A stretch of DNA of 64,000 bases from Defluviicoccus sp. (lineage in GTDB: Bacteria > Pseudomonadota > Alphaproteobacteria > Rhodospirillales > Defluviicoccaceae), in the NCBI GenBank assembly GCA_029624735.1, contig JARSSM010000007.1, positions 62,001 through 126,000 of the forward strand, given 5' to 3'. Shown piece after piece: positions 1 through 9,759 of this stretch (within the stretch, counting starts at the first letter, position 1; each line of letters opens with the position of its first letter). The notes beneath the pieces are model-generated. The model saw only the letters and a program-made list of their open reading frames with translations, did not search any database and had not been told where the DNA came from. The position numbers and the translations under genes are program-made.

Positions 1-871
1 GCACGTCGGCATCGAGGAAGCCGATCAGCCGGCGGAAGGCGTCGGATTTCCCCTGGTGCGGCGTCGCCGACAGCAGCAGCAGGTAGGGCGCGGCCTCGGC
101 CAGCGCCTCGCCGAGCTTGAACCGCGCCACCTGCTCGCTCGATCCGCCCAGCCGGTGCGCCTCGTCGATGATGATCAGGTCCCAGCCGGCCGCCACCAGA
201 TCCTCGAACCGCTCGCGGTTGTAGCGGGCGAGCTGCTCGCGGCTCCAGCCGCGGCGGGCATCCATGGGCTTGACCGAGTCGAGCGGGCAGATCACCTGGT
301 CATGCAGCCGCCACAGGTTCTCGGCATCGTCGATGCCGCCCGCCTCGCGCAGGGCAGACAAGGCGCCGGGCAGCATCAACCGGAACGCCTCGCCGAAGTG
401 GGTCTTCATCTCCGACTGCCACTGCAGCACCAGGCCGGCCGGGGCGACCACCAGGATGCGGCGTGCGAGCCCGCGGATCTTGAGTTCCCGCAAGATCAGC
501 CCGGCCTCGATGGTCTTGCCGAGACCCACTTCGTCGGCAAGCAGGTAGCGCACCCGGTCGCCGCTCATCGCCCGCTGCAGGGCGTAGAGCTGATGCGGCA
601 GCGGGATGACGCTGGCTTCCAGCGGCGCCACCAGGGCGTCGCGCTCCAGCGCATCGGCGATGCGGGCGGCGGCACTGGCGAACGACAGCCGGTGCAGCAG
701 CCGCGCGTCGCTCGCCTCGATCGGCTTCAGCCGGCTTTCCGGCACGCGGACCGCCGCACCCCGGCGCGGCAGCCAGATCAGGCACGCCGTCTGCCCCCAC
801 AGCCGTTCCGTCTCGACGATGCGGCAGGGCTCGTCGTGGTCGAGGCTGAGCCACCACTCGCCCGCCTGCAT
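1..871 (-). CDS. brxHII: RapA/SNF2-type helicase, BREX type 3 BrxHII-like (3' part off the window)
   Basis: The frame opens at an ATG ending at 871, 8 nt after the methylase stop, and stays open to the left edge (290 residues seen). A Q-motif-like LPHQLYALQ near residues 91-99 is followed by Walker A DEVGLGKT (113-120), DEAH (236-239) and the SAT motif with downstream PHQGK (268-275). The string ADEVGLGKTIEAGLI is typical of RapA/HepA-like SNF2 ATPases. Known context: a SNF2-family helicase (BrxHII) follows the methylase in type 3 BREX; DISARM DrmD is a similar protein. The C-terminal helicase half is missing only because the window ends. BrxHII is preferred because BrxF- and BrxC-like genes head the operon. 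Confidence 0.85.
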   Translation of the reverse strand, partial: MQAGEWWLSLDHDEPCRIVETERLWGQTACLIWLPRRGAAVRVPESRLKPIEASDARLLHRLSFASAAARIADALERDALVAPLEASVIPLPHQLYALQRAMSGDRVRYLLADEVGLGKTIEAGLILRELKIRGLARRILVVAPAGLVLQWQSEMKTHFGEAFRLMLPGALSALREAGGIDDAENLWRLHDQVICPLDSVKPMDARRGWSREQLARYNRERFEDLVAAGWDLIIIDEAHRLGGSSEQVARFKLGEALAEAAPYLLLLSATPHQGKSDAFRRLIGFLDADV

Positions 872-879
872 CGCCCGCC

Positions 880-3705
880 TCAATCCACGCCGAGGCGCGT
901 CCGCGCGACGTCGAGATACATCACCAGCTTGTCGTCCTCCTCGACCACCGCGTCCGGCAGCTTCGCCGCGACGTCGACGATGGTTTGGTAGTCTCTGGCG
1001 TCGTAGGCGGCCTTGAAACCGGCGCGCACGGCTTCGGCACGGAACAGCTTGATCTTGCGTTCCTTCGATTGCTTGTAGCCAACGAACTCGCTAAGCAGCG
1101 CCTTCTCGCGCAGCTTTTCGAGATCGATCTGCTTGGCCGGGTCGGGGACGTACCAGCGGTCCTTCGCCTTGGCGATGAGCGCCGGATCCTCCTTGTCCAG
1201 GTTGCGCAGCTCCTTGAAGTTGGTCGAGAGATAGCTGTGGATCTGGCTCGGCACCGGGCCAACGCCGTCGTAGTGCAGGAAGCCCTGCCGCAGCATTTCC
1301 TTCAGCTCGATCGTCTTCTCGTGCTTGGCCCAGGCTTGCAGTTCACGCATGAACGCCGGTTGCAGGTCCTGGAAGCTGCGCGGCTTCTGCTGAAGCGCCC
1401 GGCGCAGCCACTGGATGGCGGTCGCCTCATCGTGCACGAACAGTTCGAGCTGGCGCAGCTCCTCGATCGTCATCCGCTTGCGGTCGTACTCGACGATCTG
1501 GGTCGGCAAAAAGTACATGTCGTCCCGTTTGGGATAGCGCTGCTCCAGCCCGGCGAGGAACTCCGCCGTCGACAGCGGCACCAGCAATTCCCGCTGGACG
1601 TGGAAGGCGACCATCCGGTCGTGCAGCATCTGCGCCGTGCGCTCAGCGATGATTTCGGCGTGGCCGTTGCGGCCGGAAAACACCGGCACGTGCGCCAGAT
1701 GCTCGTTGACGAACGCCCAGGCGTTCTCGGGTGACGACGTCTTCAGCGCGAAGCGCTCGGCGAGCGCCACCGTCGGCTTGTAGGCGGAAATGACCAGATC
1801 CTGCTTGACGGCGGAGCTGGTCACCTGCCGGTAGGAGCCTTGCTGTTTGTCGAGGGTGCGAACGTCAGCGACAACAAAGCCTGCCGTCCCAAGGGCTTCT
1901 TGAATCGCCCTCCAAACTGAATTTCTAGAGTTACTGAAAACAACCGTCATCCACCGGCCGGGCTTCAGCACCCGGGCGTATTCGGCGAAGCACGCCCGCA
2001 TCAAGCCCTGATAGTCGACGAGATCCTTATCCTTCGCCTGATCGACGATCGCTTCTGGCTCGGCATTGGTCAGCACCCGGTGCCACGCTTCCACCAGGTA
2101 GTTCAGATCCGCGTAGTAGATGTTTTCGCCGAACGGAGGGTCGGTGAATATGTAATCGACCGAAGCATCCTCAATCATAATCCTCGCGCATGTACCAGTC
2201 GAATTGGCAGAGCCAGCATATGCCAAACTGAAACCTTCGAAGGCAGCCCAAAGCCTCCTTAATTTTCCTGATAAGCCGTACCAAGGGCTGACTTCGGAGG
2301 ATTGCGAGGCAACGTAGTAGACGCCGTTGAGCGCGCGATTGACTTGTGAAAAATGCGAAGGACTATAGCGATTCAACAGGGACATGCCCCAGATCGATTG
2401 CTCGACGAAAAACAGCAGCATGTTGCGCAGGCGGCGGTCGGGCTCGGCCGACGCCTTGCGCCACAGCGCCGCCAGCGCCTGCGCCGCGCGGGGGAGGAAA
2501 AGGTGATGGACGTGGGTGAAGCCCTTCGGCGCCAACCGCGAGCCGTGGTACATCTTCTCAATCGGGAACGGGTTCGTCGGCACCTCTGGCGGTAACGCCA
2601 AGGCCGCGATCCTGTTCAAGACGTCCAGATCAGTGGAGTCCGGTACCTTCTCGTAATCGGTCTTGCCGACGCGGTAGTTGATCATCGCCGGCCGAAAGCG
2701 GACGCGCTTCCACGGCTGCCGCGTCGCCGGATCGATCAACGTCTCGAAGTCGCGCTGCAGGTTGTCCTTGGTCAGTTCCGCCGTGCAGTGCGGGCAGGGA
2801 AACTTGTCGTGGACGCGCTTGGTCTCCTCATCCAGCGCCTCGGCGACGAAGTTCACCTCGCCGGCGCACTCCGGGCAGGTGAACACCTCGCTCCACACCG
2901 TGTAGTTGATCCGCCCCTTGGTTTTGCCGTCACTGTGCAGCGTCTCGTACATCCAGCCGAGCTCCTGATCGACCTCGCTCAGGATGCGCTGCGCCGCTTC
3001 TGTGAAGGCCTCGACGTCGAACGGCAGCGTGTAGTTGGCGGCGATGAACGTGGCGGCCGGCCCGAGATCGTTGAGGATCGCCCGGCGCGCGCCCCACTTC
3101 GGCTTGCCGCGGCCGTCCTTGGCCCACTGCGCTTCCAGCTGCTTGCGGTATTCGGCCGGCGCCGCGCCGCACCACTGCGCCGCCACCCCGGTCATGCCCG
3201 AGCCGGCAAAGCCGTCGAGGACGATGTCACCCGGCTCGGTGTAGTGCAGGATCGACGGCACGATCGCCAGATGCGGCACCTTGGTGTGGTAGCTGTGCGC
3301 CTTGTACAGCGCGTCCGTCTTGCCGACGCTGGTATCGACCGCGAACGGGTCGCGCGCGTAAGGCTCGGCCGGATCGAACGGCGTGCCGTAGCAACGGACG
3401 AAATCCTCAAGAAACGGGTTCGGGCAGGCCGTGTACCACGGCGGATCGGACATCCGGATGATGTCCTCGTCGGTGCCGATCGGAAACCCCGGCGTCTGGC
3501 GGAACGCGGGATCGGCCAGCTTCTCCCGCAGCTTCTGGGTGAAGTACGCGCGCCGCGCATCCTCGCTGTCGAATGTCAGCCCCAGACACTCGACCTTGCC
3601 CTTCTCCAGCGCCTGCTGCTCCGCCGACTTGTCCACCAGCCGCAACTGCCCCGACGCCTCGATGAACAACTCGCCGCTCTTTGCCGACTTCCTCCTGCCG
3701 CTCAT
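880..3705 (-). CDS. pglX: Zn-ribbon DNA methyltransferase, BREX type 3 PglX-like
   Basis: 941-aa DNA methylase. A SAM-binding motif DGFAGSGMTG lies at 164-173 and a catalytic DPPF at 522-525, preceded by an extra DPPW at 87-90. Between them CPEC (277-280) and CPHC (304-307) form a zinc ribbon. The roughly 350 C-terminal residues have no motif I recognise and may hold target recognition. The start overlaps the AlbA stop by 4 nt (ATGA), so translation is coupled. In BREX the methylase marks host DNA and is needed for phage exclusion. Base composition drops clearly at about 1870-2380 (residues about 440-610), around and after DPPF, which suggests past exchange. A stand-alone defence methylase is less likely given the neighbours. 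Confidence 0.85.
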   Translation of the reverse strand: MSGRRKSAKSGELFIEASGQLRLVDKSAEQQALEKGKVECLGLTFDSEDARRAYFTQKLREKLADPAFRQTPGFPIGTDEDIIRMSDPPWYTACPNPFLEDFVRCYGTPFDPAEPYARDPFAVDTSVGKTDALYKAHSYHTKVPHLAIVPSILHYTEPGDIVLDGFAGSGMTGVAAQWCGAAPAEYRKQLEAQWAKDGRGKPKWGARRAILNDLGPAATFIAANYTLPFDVEAFTEAAQRILSEVDQELGWMYETLHSDGKTKGRINYTVWSEVFTCPECAGEVNFVAEALDEETKRVHDKFPCPHCTAELTKDNLQRDFETLIDPATRQPWKRVRFRPAMINYRVGKTDYEKVPDSTDLDVLNRIAALALPPEVPTNPFPIEKMYHGSRLAPKGFTHVHHLFLPRAAQALAALWRKASAEPDRRLRNMLLFFVEQSIWGMSLLNRYSPSHFSQVNRALNGVYYVASQSSEVSPWYGLSGKLRRLWAAFEGFSLAYAGSANSTGTCARIMIEDASVDYIFTDPPFGENIYYADLNYLVEAWHRVLTNAEPEAIVDQAKDKDLVDYQGLMRACFAEYARVLKPGRWMTVVFSNSRNSVWRAIQEALGTAGFVVADVRTLDKQQGSYRQVTSSAVKQDLVISAYKPTVALAERFALKTSSPENAWAFVNEHLAHVPVFSGRNGHAEIIAERTAQMLHDRMVAFHVQRELLVPLSTAEFLAGLEQRYPKRDDMYFLPTQIVEYDRKRMTIEELRQLELFVHDEATAIQWLRRALQQKPRSFQDLQPAFMRELQAWAKHEKTIELKEMLRQGFLHYDGVGPVPSQIHSYLSTNFKELRNLDKEDPALIAKAKDRWYVPDPAKQIDLEKLREKALLSEFVGYKQSKERKIKLFRAEAVRAGFKAAYDARDYQTIVDVAAKLPDAVVEEDDKLVMYLDVARTRLGVD

Positions 3706-5549
3706 CGGTCTGATCCTTCGGCTTTGATGTGTCGAGCGACGATCTCGGCGCCCACCGCGGTCAACGAATAGCGCTGGCTGGGATGCCGCGGAGCGTCGGG
3801 AAACTGGAGCTGCAGCAGCCCACCGTTGAGCAGCGGCCGAAGATGAAAGCTGCGGAACTGGGTGCGGTGCTTAACGCCCAAGAGATCCATGAGCTCCGTC
3901 AGCTGGCGCGGCGTGTCGCAGGCTGCGAGAAGGCGGTACTGCTCATCGGTCAGATGATCCAGTTGCCGGCCTGGCTTTGCCACAGCTTGGTCACTGACCA
4001 AGTTCGTGGATTCTGGGGCAGCTTGGTCACTGACCAAGCTCGCCGCTGTACCAGGAGTTTCCGCCAGTGGCCAGCGCTGGCGAAGGTGTTCGGACAGCTG
4101 ATAGCAAACTCCGTCCGGACACTCGCTTTTCGTCGCCAGCACCTGCGCTTCCAGGCGATTAAGGATCGGCATCAGTTCGGCACTCCCGATGCCGAGCGAC
4201 GCCCGGAACTCCGGCAGGTAGACCTGCGGCTGGCCGCAGAGGATGGCAAGCGCGGTCGCTTCCTGATCCGACAGGTGGACGCCGAGTGCGGCCTGGAACA
4301 GCAACTGCCGCTCGGACAACAGTTCTTTGACAAGCAGGCTCAGGCGGAATGTGTAGCTGGCAACGTCGTTGACGATCTCGGGTGGCACGCGCCCACGCCG
4401 CCGCCAGTCGCCGAAGATGGCACTGAGCCCCGTTCCCGCCTGCTCGCTCAGTCCAACACGGCGGAACATCCCGATGATGCGAGGATTTCGAACATCCTTC
4501 TCGCCCGGCTCAAGGAGCGCGGACGTGCTCGCCCGTGCCGTGCCGGGATTCTCGAAAACCACCCGGTCCGGATGGAAGGATATCATCGCGGATCGGGTCC
4601 CTTCCTCGAAATCCTGATGCATCAGCAGGTTGATCGCCGCTTCGCGGAAGGAGACGAAATCCTCCGGCCGCTCCTGCCGTTCCATGGTTGCGACTTCGAG
4701 TGCGAACGGCTTCGCGGCGTTCTGGACGTAGCGATCCGCCAGCTGCTCCCAACAGGTCCAGAGATTGTCTTCGCAAACAAGCCGGTCGACCCAGCGTTGG
4801 TCGGGCGCGGGGGCATCCCAGGCATGGACCGCCCAACGGCAGTCGACCACTGGTCGCGGCAGCATCGCACGGAGTGCCGCACCCGTGCCGAACAGCAGGA
4901 TCGCGGCCCGCGTCGGTCGGAGCGTGCCTCCCGCTTGGACAGCCAAGGCCCAATGCTCCAGGAAATGCGCGGCATCAAAGTCGTTGCAGCGATTGCCCTG
5001 GTCGCGCGCCTCGAACCGGCGACGGTAGCGGGCCAGGGTTTCCCCGTCGATGCAGCTTTCTATGTCGAGATCGATACTTTCCGATTCATAGGACTGTCCG
5101 CCGGCAGCGCGCAGGAACCGCCGGATGTCGTTTTCGTCGCACCGATGATCGGCCGCACCGCGCCGGATGAAGCTTCGCCGGATGTCGCCGTTGAGGTAAA
5201 CGGGCTTATGCTGACGCGGCGCTTCGGGCACGTAGAACACGAGTAACCTGCCGGTTTCAGTTTCAATAATGTCTTCGGTCGTTGCAATCTGATAGCTAAT
5301 TTTCTGGGTCGAGCGTAGGCCACTGAGGAAGTCGTTTTGCACTTTGTCCAAAGAAATGACGCCAACAATCTCGAATTGGTCGCCACTTTGCTGAACGCCG
5401 AAAACCAGATGTCCGCCGGACGTATTCGCGAAGGCCGAAACGGTCTCGTAGGCGCTCTTTGGCACTTCGTGTTGCGCTGCCTTCACTTCCAAGTCGGACC
5501 ATTCACCGCCTTGAATTCGCGCAAGCAACTCGCTGCGAGAGAGCCTCAT
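3702..5549 (-). CDS. AlbA/Schlafen-type ATP-binding regulator inserted in the BREX operon
   Basis: 615 aa. Residues about 15-145 look like a Schlafen AlbA_2 domain (EVKAA at 21-25, FANTSGGHLVFGV at 40-52, SFIRRG at 126-131). A GHKL-like ATP-binding stretch follows (REAAINLLMHQDF 302-314, FENPG 332-336), and the C-terminus is probably winged-helix. This is the COG2865 type of predicted regulator. It is joined by ATGA overlaps to brxC upstream and the methylase downstream, so it is an integral operon member. Residues about 504-522 contain LVSDQA twice, encoded by two identical palindromes. It could be an autoregulator or an auxiliary effector; it is not one of the six core BREX-3 genes as I know them. 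Confidence 0.75.
   Translation of the reverse strand: MRLSRSELLARIQGGEWSDLEVKAAQHEVPKSAYETVSAFANTSGGHLVFGVQQSGDQFEIVGVISLDKVQNDFLSGLRSTQKISYQIATTEDIIETETGRLLVFYVPEAPRQHKPVYLNGDIRRSFIRRGAADHRCDENDIRRFLRAAGGQSYESESIDLDIESCIDGETLARYRRRFEARDQGNRCNDFDAAHFLEHWALAVQAGGTLRPTRAAILLFGTGAALRAMLPRPVVDCRWAVHAWDAPAPDQRWVDRLVCEDNLWTCWEQLADRYVQNAAKPFALEVATMERQERPEDFVSFREAAINLLMHQDFEEGTRSAMISFHPDRVVFENPGTARASTSALLEPGEKDVRNPRIIGMFRRVGLSEQAGTGLSAIFGDWRRRGRVPPEIVNDVASYTFRLSLLVKELLSERQLLFQAALGVHLSDQEATALAILCGQPQVYLPEFRASLGIGSAELMPILNRLEAQVLATKSECPDGVCYQLSEHLRQRWPLAETPGTAASLVSDQAAPESTNLVSDQAVAKPGRQLDHLTDEQYRLLAACDTPRQLTELMDLLGVKHRTQFRSFHLRPLLNGGLLQLQFPDAPRHPSQRYSLTAVGAEIVARHIKAEGSDR
3984..4038. repeat. Two identical 19-bp palindromes inside the AlbA gene
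   Basis: AGCTTGGTCACTGACCAAG occurs at 3984-4002 and again at 4020-4038, a 36-bp period. Each has 7-bp arms (CTTGGTC/GACCAAG) around ACT. They encode the repeated LVSDQA segment of the AlbA protein. They could be an internal operator, an RNA hairpin pair, or a by-product of a repeated linker peptide. Confidence 0.7.
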
Positions 5550-8500
5550 TCAATAAGCACCCTAATTTTGGCCGGGTCCTTGCCTTTCAGCAGCGCCGAA
5601 AGGTGGCGTTCGAAGCGCTCCCGAACATCGGGAACGGTGCAGGGGAGACCGCCGTCGGTCAGCGCGCCGCGCAAGTCGGCAATCCCAAGTCTCACTGGAA
5701 CCAACCCGCTCAGCACATCCTGCAGCGCCTTGACGAAACCAGGGCTGATCGGATCGGGCAGTTTCCTCTCGGCCAGGAACTGCTGAAGCGCCTGCTTGCC
5801 GACCGCGTCGCTCAGCAGCTCGACGTTGCCCGATACCGTCGGATCTTCGAGATTGGTGAGCAGGGTTTCGGTCCACGCTCGGATCAACGCGTCCAGCGTT
5901 TCGTCGAGATCGGCGAGGACGCGCTTTGCAGGAGTATCGCTGGCCGGCTCCTCGGCCGGCCGGAAGCCGCAGTGCGGGCATAGTGGGTCGGCTTCGAGGT
6001 CGGGGCGGCCGAGCTGGAAGCAAGTCTTGAGCGCAAGCAGCCGGTTCTCGAAGTCGCGGAACTGCGGCGTCGGCATCATTTCGACGCCGGCAAGCTTCTG
6101 CAGCTGCGTCCGGCGCGGATCCTTGGTCAGGCTCGCCTTGCGCCTGTCGTCGTTGGCGCCAAGCCGGCTGCGTTCGTGCGCCGCGAGGTAGGCATCCCGG
6201 TACTTGGTCTTCAGATCGCCGAGCGACTGGCTGAGGAGCCGCTTGAACTCCGCCTCCGACCGATGCTTCGGGCTGCCGATCTTGGAGAGGAGGTCGGCCC
6301 GCTGGGTGCGAACCTCTTCCTGCCAGGGATGATGCGCGTCGAGCAGCGCCTCCGCCTTGCCGAGATAGGAGGTGAGCGGCGAGACCTGTTGTAGCAGCTC
6401 GGTCAAGCTATCAACCTCGCGACACAGGTCGAGGGCCGCCTTCTGGCCGAGCACCGCCGCCGAGTCATGCGGGAAGTTCTTGAGCTTGCCGACGGTATTG
6501 AAGGGCTGCAGCGATTCGAGGAAACTTTTCAGCCCGCCCAGCCGGGTCTTCCAGTCGGCCTGTTCCTGATCGGAGAGAACCGCGCGGCCCCAGAATACCA
6601 GTTCGCCGACGCGCGCTTGTGCCGCGACGACTTTGGTTAGGAGCTCGCCGACCCGCGGCTGCAGCTTGATGACCGCTTCCTCCCGGGTGGCCGGGTTGAC
6701 GATCAGGCCCTTCGGCAGGTCGAGCACTTCGAAGAGATCCTGAAGCGGGCCCAGCGGCAGATCACGCGGCCGCTCGATGTGTTTGAACTCGGCGACGTCG
6801 CCGATCGGCAGTCTGGCGAATTGCTCGACCCCGGCGGCGTCGATCTTCTTGCCGGGAAGGCTGAGAACGATGTCGCCACTGTGCACCAGCGCCGCCAGCA
6901 CCACCGCCGCGAATTCTGGCTCAAGGCGGAAGCGCGTCCAGTAGTCGATGCCAGCCTCGGACGCGATCAGTTCCGAGCGGTTGAGCACCTGGCCTTGCGC
7001 TTTCTGGCCAAGGCCATCGAGGACGTGTTTGGCGTAGCGGGATTGACGCGGCTTCAGCACGTCGCCATCGAGAAGTTCGAGCGCGTCGAGCACGGCCGCG
7101 CCCTGCTTGCTCCTGACGCTGCCAGCGATCCAGCGTAGCGCTTCCTGCGCCGCCTGATCGCGGTTCTGGCGAGTCACGACGACGCTGAACACGGGGTATT
7201 CCGGGCTCTTGTCGGCGAAGTGCGCGGCGAGGAGCGCGGAACCGGCGGTATTCACGTAGTCACGCACGGTGGCGTTCGGCGGCAGCTTGCCCCGAACCAC
7301 CTCGAGGAGGGACTTGGCACGGCCCTGATGGACGACATCGACCGCATTCGGCATGTGTTCGCGCAGCCAGCTGGTCAGCGTACGCAGCTGATCACCGGCC
7401 TTGTCCTCGTAGACCTTCTTGTTGCTGCCCGACGCGGTTGCCGCCTGTTCGCGGGCGCCGGCGTAGAGCTTGAGTGCCCGCTCGAAGGGGTCGTCCCGGT
7501 TCTTGAGCCGGAAGAACACTTCGTCCGCCTTCTTTTCGTCCTTGAAGTAGGGCGGATCGAACGGCTGCAGGAAGTAGAGGTAGAAGTCGCGCGGCGGCTG
7601 CGCCGTGGACCGCTCGTTGGGGGCGCCGAAGAACAGGTAGCCGCTGCGCCCGACCTTGCGCTCGCGCCACTCGATCTCGTGTTCCCAGATCCGGTATCCC
7701 GTCACATACGGTGGCGCGTCGGGATCTTCGAGGACGACGCGGCGCAACGCATCGAAGTAGTAGCGATCGAGTTGAGAGTCATCGAGAAGCTCGGCTTTCT
7801 TCTCGATCAGCGAGTCGAAGTCGACATCCTTCTTGAGATCGAGAAAGTATTGGCCGTTCTCCTTGTTGAAGCTGAGAAACTGACCGCTGACGGTTCGGAT
7901 GAGCTCCTTGAGAACGGTTTCGACGAGGGTCCTCAGGAATGCGGCATCCTTCTCCGGCACCGGCAGCATCAAGCACAGATCATCGCGAAGCTCCTCCGCG
8001 GTGGCGCCGATCGGCGCATAGATGTCAGCCGTCGTCAGCCGGTGGACCGACAGCGCATTGATGATACGCAGAGCCGCCGACCTGTACTGCGGTCGTGTGA
8101 AGGCTTGGCGAACGCGCGCTTCGAGCACACCGCTCCGGTCGATGACCTCCTTGATATCCGGATCGGCTCGGAACGAGGGATTGTCGCGCAGGACCGTCCA
8201 GTAGGAGTCGTAGGCGATGACACCGGTGTCGTTGGGCGGCACGTCGTCATTGATCCGCTTGCCGATTTCCGCACTTAGCGTTTTGAGGATTTCGCGCTTC
8301 TCCGCGACGTATACCCGCTCGAACGTGTCGAGATAGGCCGGGTGCGCCGGGAACAAGCGGACGAACTCTTCCATGCGTTCGTTCATGGAGCCGTAGAGGG
8401 GAGCGAACTGCTTCAGGTGCTCACGGATCAGCCCTTGTTGCCGCGTATCCTTCTTCAGAAGCCGTTCGGCCACGACGAAGGCGACGTCGTCGCGAGCGAT

Positions 8501-9235
8501 GCGGACCTGCTCGAACCGGTCCTTCACCCGCCGCAGCGTATCGGCGACAAACTGGAAGCGGGGATTGTCGAACAGGCTTTCCTGCACTCCGGCGATGAAG
8601 CGGACCCGGGAGCCTTTGCACACCTCGCCGAGCTCCCGCAGGAACGACAGATCAAGGCTGAGTTCCTGATCCTTGCGGGAGCGCAAGTAGTCGAGCAGCT
8701 CGTCCACGACGAGGGCCAGCCCCTGGTCGGGATGCACGCTCTGGAACGCCGCCATCATCTCCTGGAAGGCGGTCTTGTTCTCATGCCGGTCTCCGGTCGC
8801 CGGGAATTCGAAGGCGACGCCAAGACGCCCCAGTCCGTCTTCGAGCACGGAGCAGATGATGTCGCGAAGCGACATCGTCGTCGATCCAATCTCGGCTCGG
8901 ATGACCCGGAACCGGCCGGCGATCGGTGCCGCCCCGTCAGCGGCCCGCTGATTGCTCAGGACGGCTCTCAGTTCCTTGGTCTCGGCAACGGCCGAGATCA
9001 CGGCCATCAAGTGCGACTTACCAGTTCCGTAGTTGCCGACAACGAAAATGCCTTTGCTGTCCGCTGGCTTCGAAAACTGAAGCTGCGGGAAGACGACGTC
9101 ACAGAGCACCTCAGCCATACGGTCGGAAATCACGAAGGTTTCGACCAAGCGACGGGCGTCTCGCGCCGAGTCGGCTTCGCGCAACTGGACGACCGTTTCA
9201 ATCGGCTCGAACTGGATGAGTTCGGAGTACTTCAT
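5546..9235 (-). CDS. brxC: BrxC-like P-loop ATPase (DUF6079-like), BREX type 3
   Basis: 1229 aa from the ATG ending at 9235; an upstream in-frame start would only add sequence read inside brxF. Walker A GNYGTGKS is at 67-74 and Walker B LALVVDELLD at 173-182. The rest is a long mostly helical protein with a single CPHC about 120 residues before the C-terminus. Size and motif layout match the large BrxC/DUF6079 ATPases of BREX loci, thought to be the motor or scaffold of the complex. The start overlaps the BrxF stop by 4 nt and the stop overlaps the AlbA start by 4 nt. Confidence 0.8.
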   Translation of the reverse strand: MKYSELIQFEPIETVVQLREADSARDARRLVETFVISDRMAEVLCDVVFPQLQFSKPADSKGIFVVGNYGTGKSHLMAVISAVAETKELRAVLSNQRAADGAAPIAGRFRVIRAEIGSTTMSLRDIICSVLEDGLGRLGVAFEFPATGDRHENKTAFQEMMAAFQSVHPDQGLALVVDELLDYLRSRKDQELSLDLSFLRELGEVCKGSRVRFIAGVQESLFDNPRFQFVADTLRRVKDRFEQVRIARDDVAFVVAERLLKKDTRQQGLIREHLKQFAPLYGSMNERMEEFVRLFPAHPAYLDTFERVYVAEKREILKTLSAEIGKRINDDVPPNDTGVIAYDSYWTVLRDNPSFRADPDIKEVIDRSGVLEARVRQAFTRPQYRSAALRIINALSVHRLTTADIYAPIGATAEELRDDLCLMLPVPEKDAAFLRTLVETVLKELIRTVSGQFLSFNKENGQYFLDLKKDVDFDSLIEKKAELLDDSQLDRYYFDALRRVVLEDPDAPPYVTGYRIWEHEIEWRERKVGRSGYLFFGAPNERSTAQPPRDFYLYFLQPFDPPYFKDEKKADEVFFRLKNRDDPFERALKLYAGAREQAATASGSNKKVYEDKAGDQLRTLTSWLREHMPNAVDVVHQGRAKSLLEVVRGKLPPNATVRDYVNTAGSALLAAHFADKSPEYPVFSVVVTRQNRDQAAQEALRWIAGSVRSKQGAAVLDALELLDGDVLKPRQSRYAKHVLDGLGQKAQGQVLNRSELIASEAGIDYWTRFRLEPEFAAVVLAALVHSGDIVLSLPGKKIDAAGVEQFARLPIGDVAEFKHIERPRDLPLGPLQDLFEVLDLPKGLIVNPATREEAVIKLQPRVGELLTKVVAAQARVGELVFWGRAVLSDQEQADWKTRLGGLKSFLESLQPFNTVGKLKNFPHDSAAVLGQKAALDLCREVDSLTELLQQVSPLTSYLGKAEALLDAHHPWQEEVRTQRADLLSKIGSPKHRSEAEFKRLLSQSLGDLKTKYRDAYLAAHERSRLGANDDRRKASLTKDPRRTQLQKLAGVEMMPTPQFRDFENRLLALKTCFQLGRPDLEADPLCPHCGFRPAEEPASDTPAKRVLADLDETLDALIRAWTETLLTNLEDPTVSGNVELLSDAVGKQALQQFLAERKLPDPISPGFVKALQDVLSGLVPVRLGIADLRGALTDGGLPCTVPDVRERFERHLSALLKGKDPAKIRVLIE

Positions 9236-9759
9236 GCGGTCCCCCGTCGCGGCTCGACCCCATGTGACTGCCCCCGATCGTCCGCCATCACAACGACGGC
9301 CGGCGGCGCCAGATAACGACGTGCCTCCGGATGTCCGGGTTCGGCGTAGGTCAGCGCGTTTCCGTCGAAATGACCCGGCCATGCGGCAACGATCGTCGTG
9401 TTGCGCGCCAACCCTTGCAGCAAACGGAGAGGATCCTGGGCGAGATTGATGGCAAAAAGCATCTCGATGTTGTCGAGCATCACCACGTCCGAGATCCGAG
9501 CACGAACCATGTCACCGAGAATGGCAGCCACCCGGACGGCCCGCTGTTTCTGCGTAAGTTCCAAGAGTTGCTCGGACAACTCAAGGTTGACGTTGAGCCG
9601 CGGCCATCCGTTCTCACCCGCCAGCTCGATGAGCGCTTCCGTTTTGCCGGAACCTGCCGCACCAACCGCAAGCACGAGGCGATGGTAGGACTCGGATGCG
9701 GTGTCCAGAGCGCGGAGAATTCGATCGTAGAGCGATCCTGCCAAGTCATTTCCCCCCAT
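9232..9759 (-). CDS. brxF: Small P-loop protein, BrxF-like (BREX type 3)
   Basis: 175-aa P-loop protein with GAAGSGKT at 33-40 and a Walker B-like VVMLDNIEML at 92-101. Small P-loop proteins of about this size, placed before brxC, are the hallmark BrxF of type 3 BREX. It overlaps the HTH gene before it by 14 nt and brxC after it by 4 nt. The role in exclusion is not established from sequence; nucleotide binding is likely. The assignment rests on size, motif and position rather than on an alignment. Confidence 0.75.
   Translation of the reverse strand: MGGNDLAGSLYDRILRALDTASESYHRLVLAVGAAGSGKTEALIELAGENGWPRLNVNLELSEQLLELTQKQRAVRVAAILGDMVRARISDVVMLDNIEMLFAINLAQDPLRLLQGLARNTTIVAAWPGHFDGNALTYAEPGHPEARRYLAPPAVVVMADDRGQSHGVEPRRGTA

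Noticed and set aside
3729..5246. 505-aa plus-strand frame
   Set aside because: Antisense shadow of the AlbA gene, produced by high-GC codon use; no family pattern.
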